From Venturia oleaginea (taxonomy: Eukaryota > Ascomycota > Dothideomycetes > Venturiales > Venturiaceae): a stretch of 64,000 nucleotides of DNA. Both the position numbers and the translations under genes were made by a program. The notes beneath the pieces are model-generated. The model was not told the origin of the DNA. It did no database searches and worked only from the letters and a program-made list of their open reading frames with translations. The stretch is taken from the NCBI GenBank assembly GCA_013176395.1, contig JABMLP010000016.1, positions 186,001 through 250,000 on the forward strand, read 5' to 3'. This document shows, in pieces, positions 54,924 through 64,000 of this stretch. Position 1 is the first letter of the stretch, and every line of letters starts with the position of its first letter.

Positions 54924-55500
54924 TCAGAATGAGGGCCAAGGTATCGCATCAACTAAGATTCCAAGTGCAGCCCTGAACAGCTCAAAAATAGGCTTCGGTA
55001 GCCCCTTGGTGAGGCCGTCAGCAACCATCTTCGCAGTGCGTACATATTTGAGGATAATTGAACCATTAGCAACCTTCTCGCAGATCCAGTGTTCTTTGAG
55101 GTCCATAGCTTTGTTTCAGCCGTGAGATTGAGGGTTCTTTGCGAGGGCAATAGCTCCTTGGTTATCGGCGTAAATGACGGTAGTGGATGGACCAAATTCA
55201 GGGTTGATCTCGTGAAGCAATCGCTGCAGCCAGATGGCTTCTTTCGCTGCATTCGTCTGACCAATGCATTCGGCTTCGCAAGTAGAGAGTGATACCGTGG
55301 CTTGTCTCTTGGATTACCAGCTAATTGCTGCACTGCCGATATTGAAAAGGTATCCGGAGGTTGATCTTCTTGTACCGACGTCACCGGCCCAGTCAGAGTC
55401 AGTGAATCCGACGAGGTTTTCGAGTTCGCCCTGATAGACGAGTGATGTAGAGAGAGTGCCTGTTGAAACATCTTGAGATGGGAATGTCTTGGCATCATAT
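54924..55500 (-). pseudogene. Copia 2 RNase H
   Basis: In frames interrupted by shifts: LVGFTDSDWAGDVGT, SLSTCEAECIGQTNAAKEAI and DLKEHWICEKVANGSIILKY, with VRTAKMVADGLTKGLPKPIF. It is separated from RT by a ~150-bp foreign segment. Confidence 0.8.
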
Positions 55501-55539
55501 GAAGTTCATATACTCCACACTGAGGATCTGCGATAACCT

Positions 55540-55700
55540 CATACATTCACTTCTAGAAGTTTCTAAAGTTATGTGTATATAGTCAGGCTTTATGCCATCA
55601 CTTGGGACAGCGAGCCATTCAATCTTTTCGATCCCTCTGCAAGCTGTTTCTCATGTGTCCAATGAATACTTGGCCTGCACCATCTTATTTCATCAGTGCC
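55540..55700 (+). repeat. Interspersed repeat, copy 1 (inside Copia 2)
   Basis: Contains CACTTCTAGAAGTTTC, TATGTGTATATAG, GAGCCATTCAATCTTTTCG and AATGAATACTT. The same order and similar spacing occur in reverse orientation at 61655-61790 and, across the mariner insertion, at 60230-60263. It has the look of an LTR or element end with a TATA-like box. Confidence 0.6.
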
Positions 55701-57560
55701 CTTGATGTAACGAAAGATATCCTCGACGAGGGCCCAGTGTACTGCGTTCGGGTTGGCTGCATAGCGACTGACGAGGGAGACTGCAAAGGTGATATCTGGC
55801 CGTGTGCCTAGCATTGCATACACCAGTGACGCGACGGCAGACTGATATTTGGTTTTGAAGTAAGGGTCAGCAAGGTAACCTTCCTCCGCAGGTTCTGGCT
55901 TCGCAGATGGGTTGATTGGGATGGGTTTAGAGTGACAGTCGGTGAAGCCGTGATCTTCGAGAATCTTCGTAATGTATGCAGTTTGATTGATGGAGATTGA
56001 GCGATTCTGGCGATCTCTGTGAAGCAACATTCCGAGATAGAACTTTGCCGGCCCTAGATCAGTCATCTGAAAACGCTTATTTAAGGCCTTTTTCAGGAGA
56101 TTAATCTGTCGCATGTCGGGACCAATGAGCAGAAGATCGTCAACATAGATAGCTACGAACAGCTGCCCTTTGTGGAACACACTAAAGTCGCTATCCAGCA
56201 TCGAGAAGCCAAGGGAGACGAGGAAGGCGGAGAAGGTATCATACCAAACCCTCGGAGCTTGTTTGAGACCATACAGCGCTCGATTGAGTAGGCAATAGTC
56301 ATGACCGATTTCGAAACCACGCGGTTGACAGACGTAGATACGCTCATCAATTTTGCCGCAGAGAAACGCGGTCTTGACGTCCATCTGCTCGATCTCCCAA
56401 TCGAGGGAGGCAGCGATTGCAAACAGAGCTTTGTATGTCATCGGCTTCACCACAGAAGCGAAGGTATCGTGGAAGTCAATGCAGTATTGTTGCTCGAAAC
56501 CTCTTACCGCAAATCTGGCCTTGAATCGTAGAATAGCGCCATCGGTGCCGCGCTTTAGTTTAAACACCCACTTACCCGTCAGTGGCTTCACGCCTGCTGA
56601 GAGCTTCGTGAGTGTCCAGACTTTATTCTCATCCATTGAGCGCAGCTCATCGTTCATGGCCTTGAGCCATTGAGGGGCGTGAGGTGAGGTGATGGCTTGA
56701 TTATAGGTTGTAGGTTCGAAGGGTTCAGGTGAAGCTGCTAGGCTTAAGAATGAGGGATTGGCCATAGTCATGATAACTCCATTAAAGCGCTCGGCTTTTG
56801 GGTTCTGCTCAGGATTGTAGGGAGTTGTGCGATGATGTGTGATGCCCTGGGTAGCTAAGGTAGCCTCGCTCTCCTTGTCAACGTACTCTCCACCATTGTC
56901 AGTGTGGTAGTAGTGAATCCGGAGGGTAGCGGTCTCATGGGTGAGCTTGAATTTCTGGAATAGCAGGCAGACTTTGTTTTTGTGCTTGATGAAATGAACC
57001 TCCGAGTAGCCGGTGAAGTCGTCGATGAATGAGACTACATATAGCTCTCCGCGGAAGCCCCGTGTTGGGTAGGGACCAGTTACGTCCGAATGGATGATAT
57101 CGAGTTTGAATCTCCCGCGAAGAAGATGTCCTGTGTGCGAAGCCCGCTTCATCTTACCACGCATACATGCTTCGCATGGTGGGTCTCGATTTACTGGCTT
57201 TGAGAGGTCCATTCCGGTGACCATTTTCTCTAGCGCACGAACTCTTGGAGGGCTGATGTGTGCTAATCTTTCATGCCAAAGTTGCAAGGTGTCTGCATTA
57301 ACAGCGGCAAAGGAGACTGGGTCTCGACGAAGGTGGAGAGGGAAGACGCCATTGATGCGCCCTGTAGTAAATGTAAACATGTTCTGAATAGATATCTTGA
57401 AGCCGCAGAGATCAACGTCAAAGGTGATACCTTTGTTGAGGAGTTGGTCGAAACTGAGTAGATTGTGAAGTCGACAGGTCTTGTAGAACCACTCGTAGTA
57501 GTTACCTAGAGGCGAACGGTTCCGGTACCGATGACTTTGGCGGTAGATCCAGAAAGACCA
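55590..57560 (-). pseudogene. Copia 2 integrase and reverse transcriptase, internally deleted
   Basis: Integrase zinc motif (LWHERLAHISPPRV, CEACMRGKMKR) and core (LDIIHSDVTGPYPTRGFRG, HTDNGGEY). The integrase core then passes directly into the RT domain (WLKAMNDELRSMDENKVWTL; WVFKLKRGTDGAILRFKARF; catalytic VAIYVDDLLLIG). The usual integrase C-terminal part and linker are missing, with the frame kept, which points to an in-frame deletion near NGVIMTMANPS. RT ends at GTDEIRWC, where foreign sequence begins (55540-55700). Confidence 0.85.
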
Positions 57561-57599
57561 TTGAACTGACGCTGTTCGAGGGGCGTGAGAGGTGTGTAT

Positions 57600-58624
57600 T
57601 TGATGAATGCATCTCGATCCCAGGTAAGGTGTCTCCCACAAGCGCTATCAAGTAGCCAATGCTTCAGTAGTCCTTCCTATGCAAACGAGTCCGAAGGTGG
57701 AGGCTTTATTGAGCGAGCCACGAGCGAAGGGACTTCATTCTTGGTAGAGGCTTCTTTGGCAGCTGAAGTGCCGGCCCTGGGGCGCTTGTTGTTATTGTTC
57801 TGATGATTCCGATGATCCTGATCTTGAGGTCTGCGGATGAAACACTTGTTCTCGCCCTTGGTGTGGAACAGCTTGTTGCAGGAAGTACAATACTTTGCGT
57901 GCACTTTAGCAGTGTCTCCGATGACTTCCTTTGCGTAGATTCCGTTCTCAATCATGGTGAGAGGAGCAGCCAGTGCTGGTGCGAACACTGCGATATTTTC
58001 TTGGGCAGAGTGAGTCTTTTCTTCATTTCTGGCGCGGGCAACAGTCTCATCGAAAGAGATTGGTTCCTTGTCACCAACCTTGAGGATAGCGGCAGTCTGA
58101 TTGAACGAGCTGATGAATGTGGTGAAGGCAGGGCCGAAGTTTCCGAGATAATGTTGGACGATGAATGGTCCTGGCAGCTCAATGCTGGAGTCTAGTTCTT
58201 TAAAAGCGCGAAGAAGTCACCTGAATTCAGCTGTGTAGGCAGCGAGATCTGTAAATTTGGTGTACTCGATGTCCTTCCATTCTCTACACAGTTGCGAGAA
58301 GGTTCCAGCTCCTTGAGGCTTCAATCGGAGGAGAAGTTCATTTGTTAACTTCTGAACGGTGTCGTACTTGTCCTCATCTACAACCCATGATTCTGCTTCT
58401 ATGCCGAGGCGAGTACGGATACCAGAGAGTGCAATCTCTTGAGAGTTGGTCCAAATGATAGCAGCCGCGGCCGCAGTGCTGGGTGGCGCCGAAGGATGTT
58501 TGACGAGAGATCTCCAGTTGTTGTGTAGCAAATATGTATTTACTAACTTGATCCATTGGGTGACATAGTACCCATCTCCGAGCATCGGGATGTCTTTGAT
58601 TCTGAAAGAACCGCCTTCAGACAT
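57600..58624 (-). pseudogene. Copia 2 gag and protease
   Basis: From ATG 58624 (MSEGGSFRIKDIPMLGDG) a UBN2/Copia-type gag reads to TGA at 58217-58219 (EFR-stop-LLRAFKELDSSI). It continues in frame to a Cys/His-containing segment (YCTSCNKLFHTKGENKC). The protease active site WLLDSACGRHLTWD follows near 57650. The TGA is one C-to-T change from CGA. Confidence 0.8.
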
Positions 58625-59031
58625 AATTGAATGGTTATCGAAGTAGGAAGTTTAGATTTGTTACCGACAGTAATGTTCACGGCTAGAGGTTTGAGATTGT
58701 TACTGTTGTGAGAGGCGTGGTCGATATGTTTATCAATTGACTATCCTGATTGACGAGTATTACCAACTTGAAGAAAAGAGAGAAAGATTAACTTAGAATA
58801 CATGGTTTTATAATCAGTGGTGGTGGGGCTGTGGAATCTTCCAGAAGTTTCCAAAGGTTGAGGGCATAGCCGAGAACCACAATCTAGGCCATAGCCTGTG
58901 ACAAATACCCTCCTTCTCTTCCTCCGCATTATTTCCTTCTTTTTCTCCTTCTATTGAGAGCTACGTCTTCTTCGTTTGTCACCCCGTTTGAATCTGCAAG
59001 AAGGCTTAGATATGTCATTTTCTGCAACATA
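58625..59031. other. Spacer between two retroelement remnants, no gene
   Basis: No coding sequence and no LTR match found; CT-rich near 58905-58960. Confidence 0.4.
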
Positions 59032-60230
59032 TTAATCATAGGCCTCTGTATCTTCTAGCTCTTTGGCTGATTCCCATGTAGGTCTTGTATAGCCAGTCCA
59101 TTTGACCAATACTTGTAATCCGCCATTGTTTCGTTTTGTAAATCGATGATCCAAAATTGCTTCAACATAGAAACTCTTGTTCTTTGTTTTCTGTGACCAA
59201 TGCTGAAGGTTGAGTTTCATAAATTATTTGTGAAGGCAGAGGATTGTTTCCAGCTCTTCGTAGTAACATAACATGGAACACGTTATGTATACCAGGAGGA
59301 GTATCCAAACGTACTGCGTGAGAGCCAATCAGTTCTGTAACGGTGTATTTTGCGTTTTTCCAATCAAGCTTCTTGCAAGGCCTATTTGTTGGGATGTTTT
59401 TCAAATTGAGCCAGACCTTGTCTCCAACTTGGTATTGTTCTGCAGGTTGACGATGTAAGTTGGCATAGGTCTCATATTTCTCCTGTGCACTTCCTATCAT
59501 TGCTTGAGCAATCTCTGTAGCTTCTCTCAGACGATTTATTAGGGATTCTCCTTTTGCGATTGGTGTCTTTGTATTTGTTTGCAAAGGTTCCTCCACTTCA
59601 ATTGGGTCGATGTTGTAACCATGTGTTGCAAAGAATGGGCTCATACCAGTGACTGAGGATGTATGCCCGTTGATGTTGAGCATAGCGATAGGTAGGAGTT
59701 GTTCCCAATCGTCTTGGTAGTATGAAATGAAGCAGCGAAGGTAAGCTTGTAATTCTTGATTCATCCGTTCTGTTGAACCATCGGTTTCGGGATGGAAGGT
59801 TGTTCACAACCTCCTTGTAATCTTCATCAGAGAGCATATGCGCGCCCACATCAAAGAGACAAATGGCTGTCCTCTGTCAGACACAACTGCTATTGGAGGT
59901 CCATTATGTTCATTAAGACATTCCATCAATGCGTCTATAACAGCCTCAACAGTTGTCTCTTTCATAGCTTTGAAAATACAACTTTTGAAGAGCCGATCTG
60001 TAATGACCATCACGTTTGTGGCTCCAGATTTTGAGACCGGAAGATCTGTGATAAAGTCGATAGAAACTTCGTTCCATTGGCGTTCAGGGACTGGCAATGG
60101 TTTGAGAAGTCCTCGTTTCTTTTCTCTCCAAACTGCTTTGCTGTCACAAATGTCACGATTTGGCAAAAACTAGCGCACATCTTGGGACAAGCCTGGCCAC
60201 GTAAATCTTCGGCTAATGATGATGAAATAA
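59032..60230 (-). pseudogene. Chromodomain Gypsy (chromovirus) integrase remnant
   Basis: Right to left: RRFTWPGLSQDVR, TAG near 60170-60172 (Gln expected), FLPNRDICDSKAVWREKKRG, the integrase core (VSIDFITDLPVSKSGATNVM, VSDRGQPFVS). Then, after a shift near 59800, ISYYQDDWEQLLPIAMLNIN, a GPY/F-like region and a C-terminal chromodomain (VEAILDHRFTKR, LVKWTGYTRPTWESAKELED). Protease, RT and RNase H are missing. The upstream end is cut by the Tc1/mariner element. Confidence 0.85.
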
Positions 60231-60263
60231 GGGCTGTGCAGGAAAGTATTCATTGAAGACTTA

Positions 60264-61654
60264 CTATGGTAAACGGACAAATAAACGTTAGTTAGTGGGA
60301 CTGATCTGCACTTAATATCGGCCGGAGATCCCACATTCTTGGTGTTATAATACATGATTATCAAGCTGTTTTTGAGCTCAATTTCAACGCTATCACCATT
60401 TCGTATACCCTCCCTCTGCTGTAATCAAGTCTTGGCATCTTTGAGGCATAGTCTCTATCAAACTCCACAGTTTCTGCGGAGTTATAGCATTCTCCCAGGC
60501 TTCCTGTACAATCCTTCTCAATTCTGGATGGTTATAATACCTATCCTTATAGTTTGCCTCTATCCAATCCTTCATCCAATTCCATACTGTCTCAATTGGG
60601 TTCATATCTGGTGAGAAAGGTGGCCAAAAGATGAGAGGGACCCGGAAGCGTAGGAGCTCTGCTTTCGTAAGAGAACCTGAGTGCCCTGGGGCGTTATCCT
60701 GCATCAAAAAGAGCCTATTCTGTCGTGTATATTCAGCCATTGTAGGCACGATTCTCTCCGTGTATGACTCCTAAATTGGTAAGAAAAGGAGGCTTAAGAG
60801 AGGGAGAATCGACCGACCATATTGATAGCACCCCAGTTCTTCTCCCAGAAAAGAGATGGCCCTTTTTGAGCCCCGTAGAATGAACCCCAGAACATGCACC
60901 CTTTCTTCCTTTGAACCTTCTGAACTACGCAGTCAGGGTGGAGTTCTTGGCCGGCTTTGCGGGTAACCCATTGCTTCCTATGCCTCCCTCCTGTTACCCA
61001 GGTCTCATCAGTCCACAGTATAGTAGCCCATTGTTGTAAGGTCCAGTGTTGGTGCTCTAGGGCCCAGGCAAGGCGGAGGCGTCGATTCTTATCGGAGAGG
61101 GGTGGTTTTTGCCTTGCAACATAGCGCTTGTAACCTCTTTTAGCGAGTGCTTTTCGGAGGCAATCTGCTCCTACACCAAGGTGGGCAAGAGGGCTAATTG
61201 AGAGTGCTTGCCAGCTTAATAGTCGAGCTGCTTTTGAGCTACATACGTAGGCTTCAAGCTCATCAATCTGCTCCTCTGTAAGGTATCCTTTTCGGCCCGC
61301 ACGTCGCTTCTTTTGAGGCGTAGGGTGACCTGCATTGACGGCCAACTGACACTGCCGTATAGTAACACAGGTGCCGTGTTTCTCCTGGAAAAACTGCGAA
61401 ATTGCGTGGTTGGTTAAGCCTGCTTGGTGTAGGTTAAGGATAATAAGGCGTTGATCTCGTGTGAGCTCTTGAGACCTCACGATGGCTGCAGTTATAACAC
61501 CAAAATCTTGTGTATACAGAATGTCAACGTGGCTGTGGAAGGAGATTACATAAACACCAAAAATACGAGATTACGGCTTGTATACAGCTTAACATGATTG
61601 CGGCGTCACCTCGGTGGATCGCCATACTAACGTTTATTTGGCCGGCAACCATAG
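60264..61654 (-). mobile_element. Tc1/mariner element, 1391 bp
   Basis: Inverted terminal repeats CTATGG ... CAAATAAACGTTAGT at both ends with a few mismatches, flanked by TA (60262-60263 and 61655-61656). It encodes one spliced transposase. Sequences left and right of it join into a repeat that has a relative at 55540-55700. Confidence 0.9.
60393..61480 (-). CDS. Tc1/mariner transposase, apparently intact when spliced
   Basis: Exon 60818-61480 and exon 60393-60770 joined by a 47-nt intron (GTCGGT...AATTTAG) give an open frame of about 346 residues: HTH (LTRDQRLIILNLHQAGLTNH, then a second helix-turn-helix with GYLTEEQIDELEAYV), DDE motifs ILWTDETWV, LFLMQDNAPGHS and FSPDMNPIETVWNWMKD. The intron lies just before ESYTERIVPTMAEY, and without it the frame would stop at 60794. 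The first codon at 61480 is GTG; the frame is open further upstream with no ATG, so the true start is uncertain. Confidence 0.85.
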
Positions 61655-61790
61655 TAAAGAAACAGCTTGTGGAGGGATCAAAAAGATTGAATGGCTCGTT
61701 CTTCCTAAACTGAGAAATAAGACGTACCTATATACATAAGATGTCGAAGATTCGAGAAGTGTCAAGAAGTGAGTGTGTACAGCCACTTGT
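61655..61790 (-). repeat. Interspersed repeat, copy 2 (interrupted by the mariner element)
   Basis: Reverse-strand match to 55540-55700: CACTTCTCGAATCTTC, TATGTATATAGG, GAGCCATTCAATCTTTTTG, continuing at 60263-60230 with AATGAATACTT and TTATTTCATCA. The mariner insertion point lies between AGCTGTTTCT and the following AATGAATACTT. Confidence 0.6.
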
Positions 61791-61989
61791 AGATCATATA
61801 TATCAAACATGTGAGCTTGGCGTGGTGATCAACATCCCATACATCAAGATGTTTCAACAACTATCGCTGAGACGGTTATGGAGACGACCAAAGAGGAGAA
61901 AAAGAAAGACTGTTAAAACGACAGAGAGAAGCATGGGGTTGAAGTTGGAACCTACCAGTGGGACACTCGACTTCTTGGGCCCGTTATAA

Positions 61990-64000
61990 GTTCGGAATTC
62001 TTGCGGTAGTGTATAGACAACCATTTCTTTTCACCCGACTAACATCTTTTTAGTTGGAGAAGCCGCCAAGCAACAGCTGAAATTCATTGAACTTGCAGAG
62101 TGGATTGATCAGTCAATTAGTCGCACTCAATACGACGATTTACGCCGTATTATCACGAAGAACTACGAGATCCAACTGCCAGAACTTCGCCGAAGAAGTC
62201 GCCAATTAACGAGACTGACTGGTATCAAGAGCCGACTTATCGACTGCTGTATCAATAGTTGTATGGCTTATACAGGCAAGCATTCTAGGCGTCCCCCGGT
62301 TGAGAACCATGCAGATTCGTCTGAATCGGACTTAACCTCGTCGTCAGATTCGAGCGATTCAAGTGATTCTAACGGCGATGAACCCAAGTTACGCATTCCA
62401 TTCCGTACATATATGTATATTTCACTTGGCCCTCGCTTACAGTACCAGTGTCGGTCTGCTAGACGTGCATTCACTTTCAGATCTCACCATTATCGCTATT
62501 GGCGCCGCCGAAACCCTCATACAGATATCGATGGCTGGTGAGCTGCTCAAAGATACAGAGATCTTCGCCACCAGGGCTTCTTTCGAGAGCCTACTAATAT
62601 CGCCCTGGCATTACACTATGACGGAGTTCAAGCAGTGAGGCAGGGCTCTCATTCTACTGCACCAGTTATCCTCGTCAACTACAACCTCCCACCTTCTATT
62701 CGGTATCGCCGTGAGAATATCCTTTTATCACACATCATTCCGGGCCCCAATGAGCCTAAAGATCTCGATTCTTTCCTCCATCCACTGGTCACTGAAATGC
62801 AGGAGCTAGATACCGGTATCAAGGCCTACAATGCAGAGAAGAAGCAACCATTCACGCTCAAAGCGTGGGTTGTAGTAGTCGGAGGTAAGTCACTTTTTCA
62901 ATATACGGTCATTTGGTTGCCTCAATCTACATCAGTCCCTACCCTCATCACGGCATTAATTATTATACAACGCCACGTCGACGTGAACTTCTGCGGCTGT
63001 GAATACATAAGGGAAACGACTACCTTGAATTCGACCTATACAACCTCTTTTTTTGCCCTTTCTATATAGCATGCTAATACAACATATCCTGGGCGATGGC
63101 CCTGCAATTGCAGACCTTATTGGTATGAAAAAGCCAGGCAATGCGAAGGTTCCCTGCCGTTTTTGTCGGATCAAGGCCCAAAAAGGAGTTGGTAACCACT
63201 ATTATATCCCTCATACGGCACAGCATCTTGGTGGTATTCTCCCAATGCGGACAGACCTCCGCAGAGAGATCCGATTATGCTGTACAATCGGTAAGGATGA
63301 GATGGACAAACGTGGTAAGTTAACTTAGGCTTTAAAGGAATTCTCTCCTACGGTAGACCATCAATCAATCGATTATAACGCGGAATAACGTTGTTCCAAG
63401 TGTAATATGGCTGTTTCAACCAATTAGAGAGAGTGATTGATGGTCTACCGTAGGAGAGACTTCCAACTACCCCCCTCAGAATCTAACTTTTTAAACGTTA
63501 GGTATTAAGAGATCCACCATTCTATTGCACCTACGTTCGCTACACTTCCCTGACAGCTTCCCAGTTGATATGATGCATTGCGGACTACTGAACATCATGA
63601 AAGGGCTATTCAAAACCTGGGATGGTACCAAATTGAACGCCGATATATCTAACAAACCCGGCGATCCAGGGCCTTATTTGATTACCACGAAGGCGCAAAA
63701 GAAACTCGACAAACAGCTTCAATTCTCCAGCAAAAACATGCCTCAAAGGCTAACTTCCTGTCCAACCAAGTATGCACACTTCCGTTCGTTCAAATCGGCT
63801 GAATGGCAAGAATCTTTAGAGACATATGGCGTCTTCCTTATGCACGGTTACCTCCCACCAGAAGTTCACGCAAATCTCTGCATTTTGAACGAGATCTGGG
63901 TTACTTCCACCAAAGAATCGATTACCACTGAGGATATTGAGCTGGTACGAGTAAAATGTCGTCAGTTTTTGACCACTTATCAGCAGATCTACTACCAGGG
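61990..64000 (+). pseudogene. Plavaka/CACTA-like (Transposase_21-type) transposase, partial at right edge
   Basis: Exon after an acceptor at 62052 (TCTTTTTAG) reads KQQLKFIELAEWIDQSISRT, LTRLTGIKSRLIDCCINSCM, a Ser/Asp-rich stretch, then TGA at 62539-62541, and in the same frame QGFFREPTNIALALHYDGVQ, PSIRYRRENILLSHIIPGPN and DLDSFLHPLVTEMQELDTGI. A donor GTAAGT at 62886 starts an intron whose exact acceptor gives a phase mismatch. The next part reads GDGPAIADLIGMKKPG, VPCRFCRIKAQKGVG and TDLRREIRLCCTIG. The intron 63315-63501 joins in frame to IKRSTILLHLRSLHFPD, PVDMMHCGLLNIMKGLF and an open frame to the window end. The Cys pair and the MMHCGLLN-type block resemble Plavaka/CACTA transposases. 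The TGA makes it inactive or readthrough-dependent. Confidence 0.75.
63342..63459. mobile_element. 118-bp MITE-like hairpin inside an intron
   Basis: Perfect 26-bp inverted repeats, TCTCTCCTACGGTAGACCAT + CAATCA at 63342-63367 and its reverse complement at 63434-63459, enclose 66 bp. The element lies wholly inside the intron 63315-63501 of the Plavaka-like gene. No clear target duplication. Confidence 0.8.

Larger units (their letters stand above)
54660..58624 (-). mobile_element. Second Copia element, rearranged, LTRs not matched
   Basis: Gag, protease, integrase, RT and RNase H run right to left. A polypurine tract (AAGCAGGGGGG, coding strand) at about 54763-54773 precedes TGTCAAATAAACTC, the probable 3' LTR start. 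The expected matching 5' LTR is not found near 58650-58900, so the 5' end is truncated or replaced. Several stops and shifts make it inactive. Confidence 0.8.

Noticed and set aside
1..64000. CRISPR arrays, bacterial operons, rRNA or tRNA genes
   Set aside because: No spaced direct repeats of CRISPR type, and no tRNA or rRNA sequence recognised by eye; the sequence is eukaryotic. A covariance-model scan would be needed to exclude small RNA genes.

Overview
The window is chromosomal DNA from a filamentous ascomycete (Pezizomycotina). The signs are short GT-AG introns of about 45-120 nt inside nearly every gene, HET-domain and HET-NACHT-WD40 incompatibility genes, a secreted phospholipase B and a proteinase-K-type subtilase. 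It also carries a typical fungal transposon set: Fot1/pogo, Tc1/mariner, hAT, Copia, a chromodomain Gypsy and a Plavaka/CACTA-like element. I cannot name the species.

Region 1-13.5 kb is ordinary gene space. It holds a phospholipase B (+), a possible small membrane protein (-), a HET-domain protein (-), a secreted cysteine-containing protein broken by one stop in its signal peptide (+), an S8 subtilase (+) and a three-exon gene of unknown function (-). Region 13.7-22.4 kb is a transposon nest. An uncharacterised repeat occurs in three copies, two of them facing each other as a ~1.15-kb inverted repeat. A hAT element there is split by a Fot1/pogo element with an exact TA duplication, and the 3' end of the hAT gene is also duplicated in inverted orientation.

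Region 22.5-38.4 kb alternates genes and elements. A BCS1-type AAA ATPase stands head to head with a degenerate Ran-like GTPase. They are followed by a second pogo element, a spliced unknown gene, a decayed Tc1-like element and two broken or decaying genes. Next comes a class II aldolase head to head with a D-2-hydroxyacid dehydrogenase, a small unknown gene, and an AT-hook protein.

Region 39-49 kb is degraded: a hAT remnant, a remnant of a HET-NACHT gene, and a sirtuin gene cut in two by a nearly intact 5.6-kb Copia element with LTRs that read as identical and a 5-bp target duplication. A decayed coiled-coil gene follows. Region 49.6-53.2 kb is a HET-NACHT-WD40 (NLR-type) gene whose WD40 repeats are almost identical copies of one 126-bp unit; one extra base breaks the frame in the second repeat. 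Region 53.6-64 kb is again mobile: a mariner relic, a small unknown gene, a second, rearranged Copia, a chromodomain Gypsy remnant cut by a Tc1/mariner with an intact-looking spliced transposase, and a Plavaka/CACTA-like transposase gene running off the right edge with a MITE-like hairpin inside one intron.

Many stop codons that break genes here are explained by a single C-to-T (or G-to-A) change, as expected from RIP-like mutation or deamination. Splice junctions were deduced by eye from donor and acceptor sites and frame continuity and have not been tested against transcripts.
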